Source: Sulfurovum sp.
GTDB taxonomy: Bacteria > Campylobacterota > Campylobacteria > Campylobacterales > Sulfurovaceae
Length of the DNA: 64,000 nucleotides
Direction of reading: 5' to 3'
Assembly (NCBI GenBank): GCA_002733215.1
Contig: NVUY01000002.1
Location: 2,264-66,263 of the forward strand
Each line of letters starts with the position of its first letter. Positions within the stretch are counted from its first letter, which is position 1. This document shows positions 10,242 to 18,826 of the stretch, piece by piece. The notes beneath the pieces are model-generated. The model searched no databases. It was given only the letters and a program-made list of their open reading frames with translations, and was not told the origin of the DNA. The position numbers and the translations under genes were made by a program.

Positions 10242-10336
10242 ATCTCACCCTTCTCCCACTGTCATTCATGTAAAATATCTGAATTATAGCACTTTTTTTC
10301 ATGCTTATTACCCCACTAAGCAGACTCTCTCAATAC

Positions 10337-10942
10337 TTACAAACGATATTCCAGCTTATCTATCTCTATTTTTTCATTGCTAAAAGGTTCAACAATGACA
10401 TCTATCTCTTCAAGTGTATAGTGCAAAGGGAATCCTACCCTTGAGTTTTTTGCTGTACTCTCCAGTATATAATACTTCTTCCCATTGATCCAAAGCCCTT
10501 TTCTCTTGGCTAACTGTATATCATCTATAGCTGCTATAACAAATATATGTTTGGGTACCAATACAAAATAGGCTTCTTTTTCTAAAGCATGCAGCATGGA
10601 AATGAGCAAATTACTTTTATCATCGCAGTCACCAAAATTTTGCTGGATCGTTTTTTGAGGGGAATATCTCTGAAAGGTTTTTGTTTCATAAGGTATATTT
10701 GTTGCAAAGTCCAGCAATGCCTGAACCTCACACAACTCACTTTTACAGTCTGCTGTCAGTGCATGTGCTTTACGCTGTATCTCTTCTGAGGTCGTGACAT
10801 AAGAAGTGTAGATACCGTCAGAGGTACCTACCTGGGTTCTATCTACGATCCCTATGGCTTTGATCGTGCCATACATAAAGGTCACAAAAGCAATAGCCAT
10901 AATGACAAGAGAGAGATTTTTTGATCTTTCACTTTTTATCAT
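10337..10942 (-). CDS. Transglutaminase-like protein, membrane anchored
   Basis: A 201-aa protein with one N-terminal membrane helix (LSLVIMAIAFVTFMYGTIKA), the rest probably outside the cytoplasm. The motif NFGDCDDKSNLLISML (about residues 108-123) is the Cys-containing motif of transglutaminase-like or bacterial Cys-protease folds, and a candidate His follows in LVPKHIFVIAAIDD. It ends 94 nt before the DUF481 gene starts and lies 10 nt downstream of the small zinc-ribbon membrane gene, so it may share the guaA transcript. The substrate is unknown. Confidence 0.7.
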   Translation of the reverse strand: MIKSERSKNLSLVIMAIAFVTFMYGTIKAIGIVDRTQVGTSDGIYTSYVTTSEEIQRKAHALTADCKSELCEVQALLDFATNIPYETKTFQRYSPQKTIQQNFGDCDDKSNLLISMLHALEKEAYFVLVPKHIFVIAAIDDIQLAKRKGLWINGKKYYILESTAKNSRVGFPLHYTLEEIDVIVEPFSNEKIEIDKLEYRL

Positions 10943-10952
10943 TCAGGGTACT

Positions 10953-11234
10953 TTATTTTAAACGTTGCTTCGTTACCTCATCGGGTTCCACTTCGCATAA
11001 AAAGGTATCCTGTCCACAATGACGACAAGTACTTCTCATGCTAAATATATACCAGCCGTTTTTGTCTTTGAGTATGGGTTCAGAACATTTAGGACAGCGA
11101 ATACGACTCCAGATAATGGAAAATATCATCACCGGTAAAACATAGAACAAGTTACCTGAAAAAATAGAAATGATAACTAGTCCCCCTACGATAATAGAAA
11201 GAAAAAGATATTTTAAATACGATGAAAAACACAT
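10953..11234 (-). CDS. Small membrane protein with a CxxC pair
   Basis: A 93-aa protein with two hydrophobic helices (residues 8-45) followed by a short zinc-ribbon-like domain: CPKCSEPIL, then CRHCGQDTFLC. Two CxxC knuckles about 23 residues apart are expected to bind one zinc ion. It sits 6 nt after the guaA stop on the same strand. The family is not recognised; it is probably a cytoplasm-facing membrane accessory protein. Confidence 0.7.
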   Translation of the reverse strand: MCFSSYLKYLFLSIIVGGLVIISIFSGNLFYVLPVMIFSIIWSRIRCPKCSEPILKDKNGWYIFSMRSTCRHCGQDTFLCEVEPDEVTKQRLK

Positions 11235-11240
11235 ACTGCC

Positions 11241-12779
11241 TTACTCCCACTCTATTGTTGCAGGAGGCTTAGATGAAATATCATACACCACACGGTTAAT
11301 CCCGTCAATTTCATTGATAATTCTACGACTCATACCCTCTAACACATCATGAGGCACATGAGCGAAGGTGGCTGTCATTCCATCCACAGACTCGACCATA
11401 CGGATACATACTGTGTTGTCATAGGTACGGTTGTCACCCATCACACCTACAGACTGAACATTCAACAGTATTGTAAAGGCTTGCCATACTTTGTCATAGT
11501 AACCGGTAGCTTTAAGTTCTTCCTGCATAATGGCATCTGACTCTCTGATGAGATGTAAACCCTCTTCCGTTACCGCACCCATCGTTCTGATGGCAAGTCC
11601 GGGACCGGGAAATGGATGTCTGCCTATCATATCCTTAGGAAGTCCAAGCTCAAGCCCGAGTTTTCTTACTTCATCTTTGAAAATTTCTCTGAGAGGTTCT
11701 ACCAGTTCAAATGTCATCCAGTCCGGCAATCCGCCTACATTATGGTGGGATTTAATGGTCTTGGACGGGCCTTTCACAGAGACTGATTCGATCACATCTG
11801 TGTAGAGTGTCCCTTGAGCAAGAAAGGCAACATCTGTATGTTTTTTAGCTTCTTTATCAAACACTTCGATGAACTTTTCACCGATCGCTTTACGTTTTGT
11901 TTCCGGATCAGACACACCTTCAAGTGCCGCCATGAACTCTTTTTTTGCATCCACTGTGATGAGTGACATATCAAGCAGTTTAAACATTGCCTGTACCTGC
12001 TCTACTTCATTTTTACGCAGAAGTCCCTGGTCTACAAAGACGCAAATGAGTTGTTCTTTAGGCAGTGCTTCATGCAGCATCGCAGCGACCACTGAAGAGT
12101 CGACCCCTCCGGATACGCCACAAAGTACCTTTTTATCCCCTACTTGTGCTTTAATGCCTGCTATTTTCTCTTTAGCAAAAGAGCCCATGTTCCAGGTACT
12201 GTCACAGCCACAAATATGTTTCGCAAAGTTTTTCAGCATTACTGTACCCTCTACCGTATGATGTACTTCCGGGTGAAATTGAAAAGCATACACTTTACGT
12301 GACTCATCTGCGATAGCCGCATAAGGAGAGTTCTCAGAGGTTCCAATAATATCAAACCCTTCAGGAAGTTCTTCTGCTCTGTCTCCATGGCTCATCCATA
12401 CGATAGAGTCATCTGGGATACCCTTAAATATTGAAGCATCATTCTCTATCTTGAGTTTTGCTTTCCCGTACTCATGATGGTCTGCAGGTACAACGCTTCC
12501 GCCAAAATGCTGAGTGATCAGCTGCATACCGTAACAGATCCCAAGTATAGGCAATCCCAGCTCCCAAATACCCTCATCCGGTTTATAAGCATCCTCTGCA
12601 TAGACAGAAGCCGGCCCGCCCGAAAGGATGATACCTTGAGGATTTCTTGCTTTGATCTCTTCTAAACTTTCACGATAAGGTACAACTTCCGTATAAACAC
12701 CCGACTCTCTCAATTTCCTTGCAATCAGTTGCGTGTATTGTGAACCAAAATCCAGTACTAAAATAGGTACTTGCTTCAT
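11241..12779 (-). CDS. guaA: GMP synthase (glutamine-hydrolysing)
   Basis: Cytosolic enzyme that aminates XMP to GMP with glutamine and ATP, the last step of guanine nucleotide synthesis. It is 512 aa, the usual size. The class I amidotransferase domain shows LGICYGMQ with the catalytic Cys and [10 protein letters not shown] with the catalytic His. The ATP-pyrophosphatase P-loop [15 protein letters not shown] follows (about residue 224), and the C-terminal dimerisation domain ends KPPATIEWE. The ATG at 12779 has AAGGAAA upstream. Confidence 0.98.
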   Translation of the reverse strand: MKQVPILVLDFGSQYTQLIARKLRESGVYTEVVPYRESLEEIKARNPQGIILSGGPASVYAEDAYKPDEGIWELGLPILGICYGMQLITQHFGGSVVPADHHEYGKAKLKIENDASIFKGIPDDSIVWMSHGDRAEELPEGFDIIGTSENSPYAAIADESRKVYAFQFHPEVHHTVEGTVMLKNFAKHICGCDSTWNMGSFAKEKIAGIKAQVGDKKVLCGVSGGVDSSVVAAMLHEALPKEQLICVFVDQGLLRKNEVEQVQAMFKLLDMSLITVDAKKEFMAALEGVSDPETKRKAIGEKFIEVFDKEAKKHTDVAFLAQGTLYTDVIESVSVKGPSKTIKSHHNVGGLPDWMTFELVEPLREIFKDEVRKLGLELGLPKDMIGRHPFPGPGLAIRTMGAVTEEGLHLIRESDAIMQEELKATGYYDKVWQAFTILLNVQSVGVMGDNRTYDNTVCIRMVESVDGMTATFAHVPHDVLEGMSRRIINEIDGINRVVYDISSKPPATIEWE

Positions 12780-12843
12780 GATGTTTCCTTGTATTTGTAT
12801 GGTTAAATCTTTAAGGTAAAAACTTAACTATAGAAATAAATAT

Positions 12844-12872
12844 CTCGTTCCCAGGTGAAGCAGGGGAACGAG
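12844..12872. repeat. Intergenic palindrome, CTCGTTCCC type
   Basis: CTCGTTCCC and GGGAACGAG arms around AGGTGAAGCAG in the 223-nt gap between guaA and nadB. Same arm sequence as elements near 42025 and 27999, with a different centre. The rest of the gap holds no convincing gene. Confidence 0.7.
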
Positions 12873-13002
12873 TCAATCAATAGAGTTCTCAAACCTGAAA
12901 TTGTATATACCAAACAATCATACGATGCGACATATGTTGCAAGAATTCTCCATGCCTATTTCATCTGTGATCCAAATGTGTACACAGATCTAAGTCTTCC
13001 CT

Positions 13003-14451
13003 CTATTTTTCCATATAATGTGAGCCCAAAGACTCTGTACGCGCCAATGCAGCTTCTACGATCGCAGAAGCGGTATTGAGCCGTAATTCCAGCAACCTTC
13101 CTATTTCGTGATTTTTCATATCATAAATAAGGTTTTTTGCCTCATGTAAACCTTTGGTTGTTCTGATAATACCTATGTCATCCCACATCACTTGACGTAA
13201 CTTTTGTTTATATATCTTGTCATTTTCTTTGTGCAGAATATTACCATAATCCTTCTCAAAAGTAGGTGTTTTAACCCGTTGCTGTCCTTTTCCTAAAAGA
13301 TGGTCTACCGTTCTTTTGGCAAAAACCACACCTTCAAGCAATGAATTGGAAGCAAGGCGGTTCGCGCCGTGTACCCCGGTTCTCGCCGCTTCACCAATGA
13401 CATACAGCCCTTCCATTCCTGGAATACAGCCATTGCTGTCACATTTTATGCCGCCATTAGCATAGTGAAATGCCGGCGATATAGGCACTTTGTCTTTTGG
13501 AAAATGATACCCCAGCGCAGCAAATGTACGTGTAATATTCGGAAAACGATGTTCAAACCACTTCTTCTCAAACATCGAAAAGTCCAGATAAGTCTGCAAA
13601 CCTGTTTTACGTTTATGGTTAAAGATCCCACGTGCCACTATGTCTCTGCTTGCCAACTCCCCACGCGTATCATAGTCAAACAGAAAACGTCTCCCCTCTT
13701 CATCAACCACATGGGCACCCTCTCCTCTCAACGCTTCTGTCAAAAGAAGTTTTCTGGCATAAGGAGTATCGACAAAAACAGTCGGGTGGAACTGCATGAA
13801 TTCCATATCTGCAAGTTCAATACCTTTCTCGACACAGATACCATGGATATCTGCAGAGACGGTACGGGAATTGGTATTGAGTGCGTAGAGAGATCCTATC
13901 CCTCCAGATGCGATGATGACATCATCGGCATAGATGGTTGTGGGCTCATAATTCACAGTGGCTTTTACCCCGTAACATCTGCCGTTTTCGATCAACAGAT
14001 CATACACCAGTGTATTTTTTTGAAGCTGATGTTTGTTCTGAACCATCATAAAGTAGTGAATATAACGTCCGGTAGCATCTCCGCCTGCATGGATAATCCG
14101 TTCTACCGAGTGGGCAGCCTCTTTGGTATAAAGAAGATCTCCCTTTTCATCTTTATCGAACTCCATGCCTTTAGCTATGATATCCGCTGTGGTCTCAAGA
14201 GAAGTTTCAGACATGATCTCTACAGCTTCTTTATTGTTATGATGGGCACCTGCAGCCATAGTGTCTTCAACATGGGCAGGGATATCTTCTTCATTCAGAG
14301 CCGTTGTCATCCCTCCCTGGGCATAAAAAGTATTACATTCCCAGGGTATATCTTTACACACGACCAATACTTTTTTGCTCGCAGGCAGTTGCATCGCTGC
14401 ATAGAGTCCTGCGATACCTGCACCTATGATAAGCACATCATACTTCTGCAT
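13003..14451 (-). CDS. nadB: L-aspartate oxidase
   Basis: FAD enzyme that oxidises aspartate to iminoaspartate for NAD synthesis; 482 aa, shorter than the roughly 540 aa of E. coli NadB because the C-terminal domain is trimmed. The dinucleotide-binding motif is VLIIGAGIAGLYAAMQL at the N-terminus. Active-site and FAD motifs include YAQGGMTTALN, GEGAHVVDEEGRRFLFDYD, GGIKCDSNGCIPGMEGLYVIGE and GANRLASNSLLEGVVF. The last motif reads ALARTESLGSHYMEK, where many homologues have SRGAH, so the end is slightly unusual. The ATG follows the stop of the small lipoprotein gene after 2 nt. Confidence 0.95.
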   Translation of the reverse strand: MQKYDVLIIGAGIAGLYAAMQLPASKKVLVVCKDIPWECNTFYAQGGMTTALNEEDIPAHVEDTMAAGAHHNNKEAVEIMSETSLETTADIIAKGMEFDKDEKGDLLYTKEAAHSVERIIHAGGDATGRYIHYFMMVQNKHQLQKNTLVYDLLIENGRCYGVKATVNYEPTTIYADDVIIASGGIGSLYALNTNSRTVSADIHGICVEKGIELADMEFMQFHPTVFVDTPYARKLLLTEALRGEGAHVVDEEGRRFLFDYDTRGELASRDIVARGIFNHKRKTGLQTYLDFSMFEKKWFEHRFPNITRTFAALGYHFPKDKVPISPAFHYANGGIKCDSNGCIPGMEGLYVIGEAARTGVHGANRLASNSLLEGVVFAKRTVDHLLGKGQQRVKTPTFEKDYGNILHKENDKIYKQKLRQVMWDDIGIIRTTKGLHEAKNLIYDMKNHEIGRLLELRLNTASAIVEAALARTESLGSHYMEK

Positions 14452-14453
14452 CT

Positions 14454-14600
14454 TTACCCTTCTGTCTTGACTGGGCTGTTCTTGTCTACAGGATCTGCCA
14501 CATAGACAGGGTCAGTTTTATACCCGCATCCTGCCAAGACGATACAGCAAAGTGATGTTATAATCGCTTTATGAAAAAAGCCCATACGATTTTGTCTCAT
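14454..14600 (-). CDS. LptM-like small lipoprotein (48 aa), missed by the ORF track
   Basis: The peptide has an N-terminal hydrophobic signal and a clear lipobox, CIVLAGCGYKTDPVYVADP, with the lipidated Cys at residue 25. A short polar tail ends VKTEG. The GCGxK...P pattern right after the Cys is that of the tiny LptM/YifL-type lipoproteins, which assist LPS transporter LptD in enterobacteria. The stop is 2 nt before the nadB ATG, so they form one operon. The start may be the ATG at 14600 or the in-frame ATG at 14585. Its 5' end overlaps the divergent DUF721 gene. Identification rests on the lipobox and the short motif. Confidence 0.7.
   Translation of the reverse strand: MRQNRMGFFHKAIITSLCCIVLAGCGYKTDPVYVADPVDKNSPVKTEG
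14559..14564 (+). promoter_or_regulatory. -10 box of the DUF721 gene (possible leaderless transcript)
   Basis: TATAAT ends 6 nt before the ATG at 14571, the same spacing as at the sixA-like gene, again with no Shine-Dalgarno sequence. Confidence 0.5.
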
Positions 14601-15014
14601 TTATCTTCTCAACCTCAGTTTAAATCATTAAAACGACAAGAGTGCTATCAGAAGTTCATCAATCTTTTAAGTAACAAATGGCAAAAAGCAGTTGCCTTTG
14701 TTTACATCAAAGATGAGACACTTTTCATCGCAGTCACACATCCTGGCTTTAAAATGGAACTTAATTATAATAGAGATTTATTAAAAAGCCTATTAATGCA
14801 ATTGGTCAAATATGACAAAAGCTGCAAAATGATGCATGCTGACAAAGTAATTGTCTTTCACAGTAAGTATCATGCCATGCCCGAAAAAAAAGTCTCGTAT
14901 GCCACCGTACCCCACTATCATGAGCGTTCTTTGGGAGATTTTGAGCTGCCTGAAGAAGTAAATCTTAAAGAAGTATTTGAACGTATCAAAGCACTTATTT
15001 CATGCAAAAAGTAA
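14571..15014 (+). CDS. DUF721 (DciA-like) family protein
   Basis: A 147-aa cytosolic protein. Residues 25-75 (FINLLSNKWQKAVAFVYIKDETLFIAVTHPGFKMEL) match the DUF721 pattern, where a helix with KW is followed by a strand LxIxVxxPxWxxEL. In other bacteria DUF721 proteins include DciA, a helicase loader or activator, but small members are unassigned. The C-terminus (residues 95-147) is specific. It lies 21 nt upstream of uvrC and is probably cotranscribed with it. Confidence 0.65.
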   Translation: MKKAHTILSHLSSQPQFKSLKRQECYQKFINLLSNKWQKAVAFVYIKDETLFIAVTHPGFKMELNYNRDLLKSLLMQLVKYDKSCKMMHADKVIVFHSKYHAMPEKKVSYATVPHYHERSLGDFELPEEVNLKEVFERIKALISCKK

Positions 15015-15035
15015 TTTCATGCAAAAGGTAATATC

Positions 15036-16826
15036 GTGAAAGAAGTGATCCGGGGGCTCCCCTCTTCTGCAGGAGTCTATCAGTATTTTGATGCTGCAGG
15101 TAAATTACTTTATGTCGGCAAGGCAAAAAACCTGAGAAACAGAGTCAAAAGCTACTGGCGCTTTACTCCCGAATTCACCCCTAACGGAGCCCAGGGTCCG
15201 CGTATCCTTAAAATGCTGCATGAAGCTGACAGACTGGAGTATATCGTTGTAGAGACAGAAGGAGATGCGCTCATTCTCGAAAATTCTCTCATCAAGCAGC
15301 TTAAACCCAAATATAACATCCTGCTTCGTGATGACAAAACCTACCCCTACATCTACATCGATGAAACTGTAGACTATCCTCGCTTTGAAATTACCAGAAA
15401 GGTGATCAAAGGGAAAAACATCACTTATTACGGTCCCTTCCCCACCGGAGGTAAAGCCCTGATCGATGCACTTTATGAAGTCTATCCTCTTGTGCAAAAA
15501 AAGTCTTGTCTGAGAGAAGGTAAAGCCTGTCTCTTTTATCAGATCAAAAAGTGTCTCGCTCCTTGTGAAAAAAAAGTGACTCCGGAAGCCTATGGAGAAA
15601 TAATCACAGAGGCGAAAACATCCATAGTCAAACGTAAAAATCTCATCTCTACCCTTGAAGAGAAAATGACAGGCCTTGCCGTGCAGGAGCGTTATGAAGA
15701 GGCAGCGGCCATGCGTGACAGTATAAACGCTATCTCCTCACTCAGCATTTCATCAAACATCGATCTGGCAAATGAACTTGATCTTGACATCTTTGCTATA
15801 CTGAACGGTGATGAACGGGGTGTCATAGTCAAACTCTTTATGAGAGGAGGGAAGATCATCTCTTCAGCCTACTCCTATTTTAGACATACACATATCTTTG
15901 ATGAGAATGAAGCCTATAAACAAGCTTTGTTAGAGTTTTACACCATTGATACTCCCAATGTCTCTAAACAAATTTTAACTGCCCAACCTTTTGAAGACGC
16001 TCAGCAGGTTGCAAGCAGTCTCTCTGCACGTTTTGATAAAAAGATAAAAATACACACCCCCCAACGCGGATCCAAAGCAAAACTCATCGCTTTAGCCCTG
16101 CAAAATTGTGAAGAACACCTGCGTAAAACACAGAGTGATACGATCATGGAACAAAAAATAGCAGACCTCTTTGACCTGACCGTCATCCCTTACCGCATAG
16201 AAACCTTTGACAATTCTCACCTCATGGGCGTAGCTACCGTCGGAGGCATGGTCGTTTGGGATGAAAACAGATGGGACAAAAATGCTTACAGACGATACAC
16301 TTTGCACGCACGTGATGAGTATGGACAGATGAAAGAGCTGCTCTCACGACGTATAGAAAATTTCAAAAAGGAGTCTGCACCGGATCTTTGGATACTGGAT
16401 GGAGGGCAAGCCAATCTTAATCTGGCAAAAACACTGCTCAAAGAAGCCCATGTAAATCTTGATGTCATTGCCATCGCAAAAGAGAAACTTGATGCCAAAG
16501 CACACCGGGCCAAAGGTGCAGCAAAAGATATGCTCTATACAACCAAGGGATTGATCGAACTCAAAGCAAATGACAAACGTCTGCATTGGCTGCAGCGTCA
16601 AAGAGATGAAGCGCATCGCTATGCTATCACTTACCATCAGAACAAAAAACGCAAAGAAGACACACAGATCTCACTTCTCAATAAAAAAGGGGTCGGTAAA
16701 GCCACGGTTAAAAAGCTGATCGATTATTTTGGTACCTTTGAAGCCATAGAAAATGCATCAGCTGAAGATATCAAAAAAGTTACAAATAAAAAAATTTCAA
16801 ACATTATTAAAAATAATAATTCATAA
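15036..16826 (+). CDS. uvrC: Excinuclease ABC subunit C
   Basis: Endonuclease of nucleotide excision repair, acting with UvrB on damaged DNA; 596 aa, the normal length. The GIY-YIG nuclease domain is at the N-terminus (GVYQYFDAAGKLLYVGKAKNLRNRVKSYW). The UVR helix pair that contacts UvrB is near residues 205-240 (LAVQERYEEAAAMRDSI). The RNase H-like nuclease domain has IETFDNSHLMG, and a helix-hairpin-helix closes the protein (LLNKKGVGKATVKKLIDYFG). The start is a GTG at 15036 with AAGGTAAT upstream; the nearby ATG at 15019 is out of frame. Confidence 0.96.
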   Translation: MKEVIRGLPSSAGVYQYFDAAGKLLYVGKAKNLRNRVKSYWRFTPEFTPNGAQGPRILKMLHEADRLEYIVVETEGDALILENSLIKQLKPKYNILLRDDKTYPYIYIDETVDYPRFEITRKVIKGKNITYYGPFPTGGKALIDALYEVYPLVQKKSCLREGKACLFYQIKKCLAPCEKKVTPEAYGEIITEAKTSIVKRKNLISTLEEKMTGLAVQERYEEAAAMRDSINAISSLSISSNIDLANELDLDIFAILNGDERGVIVKLFMRGGKIISSAYSYFRHTHIFDENEAYKQALLEFYTIDTPNVSKQILTAQPFEDAQQVASSLSARFDKKIKIHTPQRGSKAKLIALALQNCEEHLRKTQSDTIMEQKIADLFDLTVIPYRIETFDNSHLMGVATVGGMVVWDENRWDKNAYRRYTLHARDEYGQMKELLSRRIENFKKESAPDLWILDGGQANLNLAKTLLKEAHVNLDVIAIAKEKLDAKAHRAKGAAKDMLYTTKGLIELKANDKRLHWLQRQRDEAHRYAITYHQNKKRKEDTQISLLNKKGVGKATVKKLIDYFGTFEAIENASAEDIKKVTNKKISNIIKNNNS

Positions 16827-16926
16827 TGAACCTTAAATTCATATTTTTTACTAAAAAACTTCTTAATTCATTTTATTTTTAGTTTAATTGTACTAAAGTA
16901 TTATCAACAGGGTTGTTACCACTATT

Positions 16927-16955
16927 TTGGACTATAAACTTATTATAAATATAAT
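16927..16955 (+). promoter_or_regulatory. Sigma-70 promoter for riboswitch 1 and the PAS-HPt-kinase operon
   Basis: TTGGAC, a 17-nt spacer, then TATAAT. The predicted transcription start near 16962 lies a few bases before the aptamer. Confidence 0.7.
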
Positions 16956-16977
16956 ATTACCTATAACCCTACATTAA

Positions 16978-17050
16978 ACATAGCTAAACTCATTGTGAAG
17001 TGAGGACAGAAAACCATGGGTCTCATGAAGATCGCCAGGTTGCAAACTGC
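16978..17050 (+). promoter_or_regulatory. Cyclic-di-GMP-I (GEMM) riboswitch 1, compact P3
   Basis: The core AGCTAAAC, a 6-bp stem CTCATT/AGTGAG closed by a GTGA tetraloop, GGACAGAAAACCATGGGTCT and AGATCGCCAGGTTGC match the c-di-GMP-I consensus in order. The expected ligand contacts are present: G before the CTAAAC, the intercalating A in GAAAA, and C in CGCC. The distal P3 arm is tiny (GTCT/AGAT with a 5-nt loop). No terminator follows. GAAGTG in the 3' half of P2 is complementary to CACTTC just after the aptamer, a possible switching pair. It controls the signalling operon starting at 17091. Confidence 0.85.
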
Positions 17051-17090
17051 ACTTCTCCCTGACACACCAACAAAAGAGGACAAAAACAAT

Positions 17091-17504
17091 ATGAATAGAC
17101 CTGATCCAATTGATGAAGAGTATCTCTTTGAGAAAGGTTTGATCGTAAGCTCAACAGACCTTAAAGGTATCATTACTTACGCTAACAGGAAATTTTGTGA
17201 AATAGCAGGATACAGCAGAGAAGAACTCAAAGGTAAAAACCATAATATCGTAAGACACCCCGATATGCCAAAAGCAGCATTCCAGGAAGTATGGGAGACT
17301 ATACAGTCAGGAAAAGAGTGGACAGGTATCGTTAAGAATCTAAGAAAAGACGGTAGGTATTATTGGGTTTATTCACATATTTCTCCTATGGTAGTTGGGG
17401 GAGAGATCACCGGGTATTCAGCAGCCAGAAGACCGGCATCTAAAACAGAAATCGAAGAGACAATTCCTATTTACAGGGATTTGCTTGAAAAAGAAAGTAA
17501 TTAA
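17091..17504 (+). CDS. PAS domain protein (Aer-type sensor module)
   Basis: A 137-aa cytosolic single PAS domain. FEKGLIVSSTDLKGIITYANRKFCEIAGYSREEL and NIVRHPDMPKAAFQEVWETIQSGKEWTGIVKNLRKDG are the hallmark of PAS domains of the aerotaxis type, which often bind FAD or heme. No methyl-accepting or kinase domain is attached, so it probably signals by binding a partner. The ORF track start at 17016 lies inside the riboswitch; the true start is the ATG at 17091 with GAGGAC upstream. First gene of a four-gene operon with HPt, hybrid kinase and receiver proteins. Confidence 0.9.
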   Translation: MNRPDPIDEEYLFEKGLIVSSTDLKGIITYANRKFCEIAGYSREELKGKNHNIVRHPDMPKAAFQEVWETIQSGKEWTGIVKNLRKDGRYYWVYSHISPMVVGGEITGYSAARRPASKTEIEETIPIYRDLLEKESN

Positions 17505-17521
17505 AGAGGAGTTGTCCAACC

Positions 17522-18826
17522 ATGTACTATATATTAAATGAAACAGATCAGATCATTGCAGCAGATAATCACTTATTAGGTTTATGTTCCGTGAATAATA
17601 TCAATGAGCTATCATCAATACTGGCAGTAGGTGAGATAAAATTTGATTTGTCTGCAACAAGCCTTAGTATTCACATAGACAAGAGTGATAAAATGTTTTC
17701 TATATCTAAAACATCTCTCTCCAGTATGCTTGGTCATCTCACCTTGGTTGAACTCGCATCTGAAGAAGAAAATGATCTAGCGGAATTACCGATTTCGGAA
17801 TTCTCTATTGATGATATAACAGAAGATCTTACACCTTTAGACCTGGATTCAGATCTTATCTCTATTTTGTCAGACAGCGATAAAGACACAGTCCAGGATG
17901 AAATATCAGAAGAAATTGCACTTTTACTCACAGATGATGACTTCATAGGTATTAAAGAGGAAAACATTGAAGTTCCAGAAACAGCAGAAGCATTTGATTT
18001 GGATCTCTCTACACAAGATGATCTATTTGGAGCAGCGGCAGATACAGATGACACTATTGCAATTCCTATAGATATAGAAACCATAAGTCAACAAATTGGT
18101 ATTTCCCAGGAAGACTATAATCTATTCCTTGACGAATATATCGATGCTGCAATAGACCTGGAAGAAGACCTTCAATCTGATGAGGCAGAAAAACGTTCCA
18201 ATGCGATTGAAACACTCTCGCATCTAGGTGAAGTATTACGTCTTCCTGTTATTGGAGAAATCATTGCCAATATAGCCTCAGCATCAACAGAGACACAAAA
18301 AACAATGATAGCCTCTTTTTACGGTACCCTTTCAAGACTTACAACACAAACATCACCTCATGAAGAAGTACCACAGGAAGAAGCACCTATGGAACCTATG
18401 GACACGGTAACACTCACGGAAGAACCTGAACCTGTAGTCAATGAAAACAGCTTTGGTACGATCGATCTTTATGATGTCAAACCGATCCATTTTGATTTTC
18501 AGCTTGAAGAAGCAGCCAATGACCTCTCTTTACCTGTAGAACTTATTGAAGAGTTTGTTAATGACTTTATAGATCAGGGACATCTTGAAACAAAGAAAAT
18601 GTTAGAAGCCTATGAAAAAGGTGACCTGAAAACGATACAGGAAATAGGACATTTACTCAAAGGGACTTCAAGCAACCTTCGTATCAATGCCTTATCAGAC
18701 ACACTCTACAAGATACAGTTCTGTGAAGACAGTAGCAACCTGGAAACTTTGATCAAAGACTATTGGGGCCACTTTCTCTCTTTTGAAATTCAAATCAATG
18801 CGATATCACGCCAAAAGGAAATATAG
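17522..18826 (+). CDS. HPt domain phosphotransfer protein with long acidic N-terminal region
   Basis: A 434-aa cytosolic protein. The C-terminal about 95 residues form a histidine phosphotransfer domain with the phospho-acceptor in IGHLLKGTSSNLRIN. Residues 1-90 may be a small sensory fold. Residues 90-180 are very acidic and low-complexity (ISEFSIDDITEDLTPLDLDSD). Residues 185-275 form a helical segment (ISQQIGISQEDYNLFLDEYIDAAIDLEEDL) that looks like a second, degenerate four-helix bundle without the His. It ends directly before the kinase ATG, so it is likely its phosphorelay partner. Confidence 0.85.
   Translation: MYYILNETDQIIAADNHLLGLCSVNNINELSSILAVGEIKFDLSATSLSIHIDKSDKMFSISKTSLSSMLGHLTLVELASEEENDLAELPISEFSIDDITEDLTPLDLDSDLISILSDSDKDTVQDEISEEIALLLTDDDFIGIKEENIEVPETAEAFDLDLSTQDDLFGAAADTDDTIAIPIDIETISQQIGISQEDYNLFLDEYIDAAIDLEEDLQSDEAEKRSNAIETLSHLGEVLRLPVIGEIIANIASASTETQKTMIASFYGTLSRLTTQTSPHEEVPQEEAPMEPMDTVTLTEEPEPVVNENSFGTIDLYDVKPIHFDFQLEEAANDLSLPVELIEEFVNDFIDQGHLETKKMLEAYEKGDLKTIQEIGHLLKGTSSNLRINALSDTLYKIQFCEDSSNLETLIKDYWGHFLSFEIQINAISRQKEI

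Noticed and set aside
12855-13079. 74-aa plus-strand ORF between guaA and nadB
   Set aside because: It starts within a palindromic repeat, runs into the nadB 3' end in antisense, and has no recognisable features.
17016-17090. N-terminal extension of the PAS protein in the ORF track
   Set aside because: The extension is the translation of the riboswitch 3' half; a ribosome-binding site and ATG at 17091 fit better.
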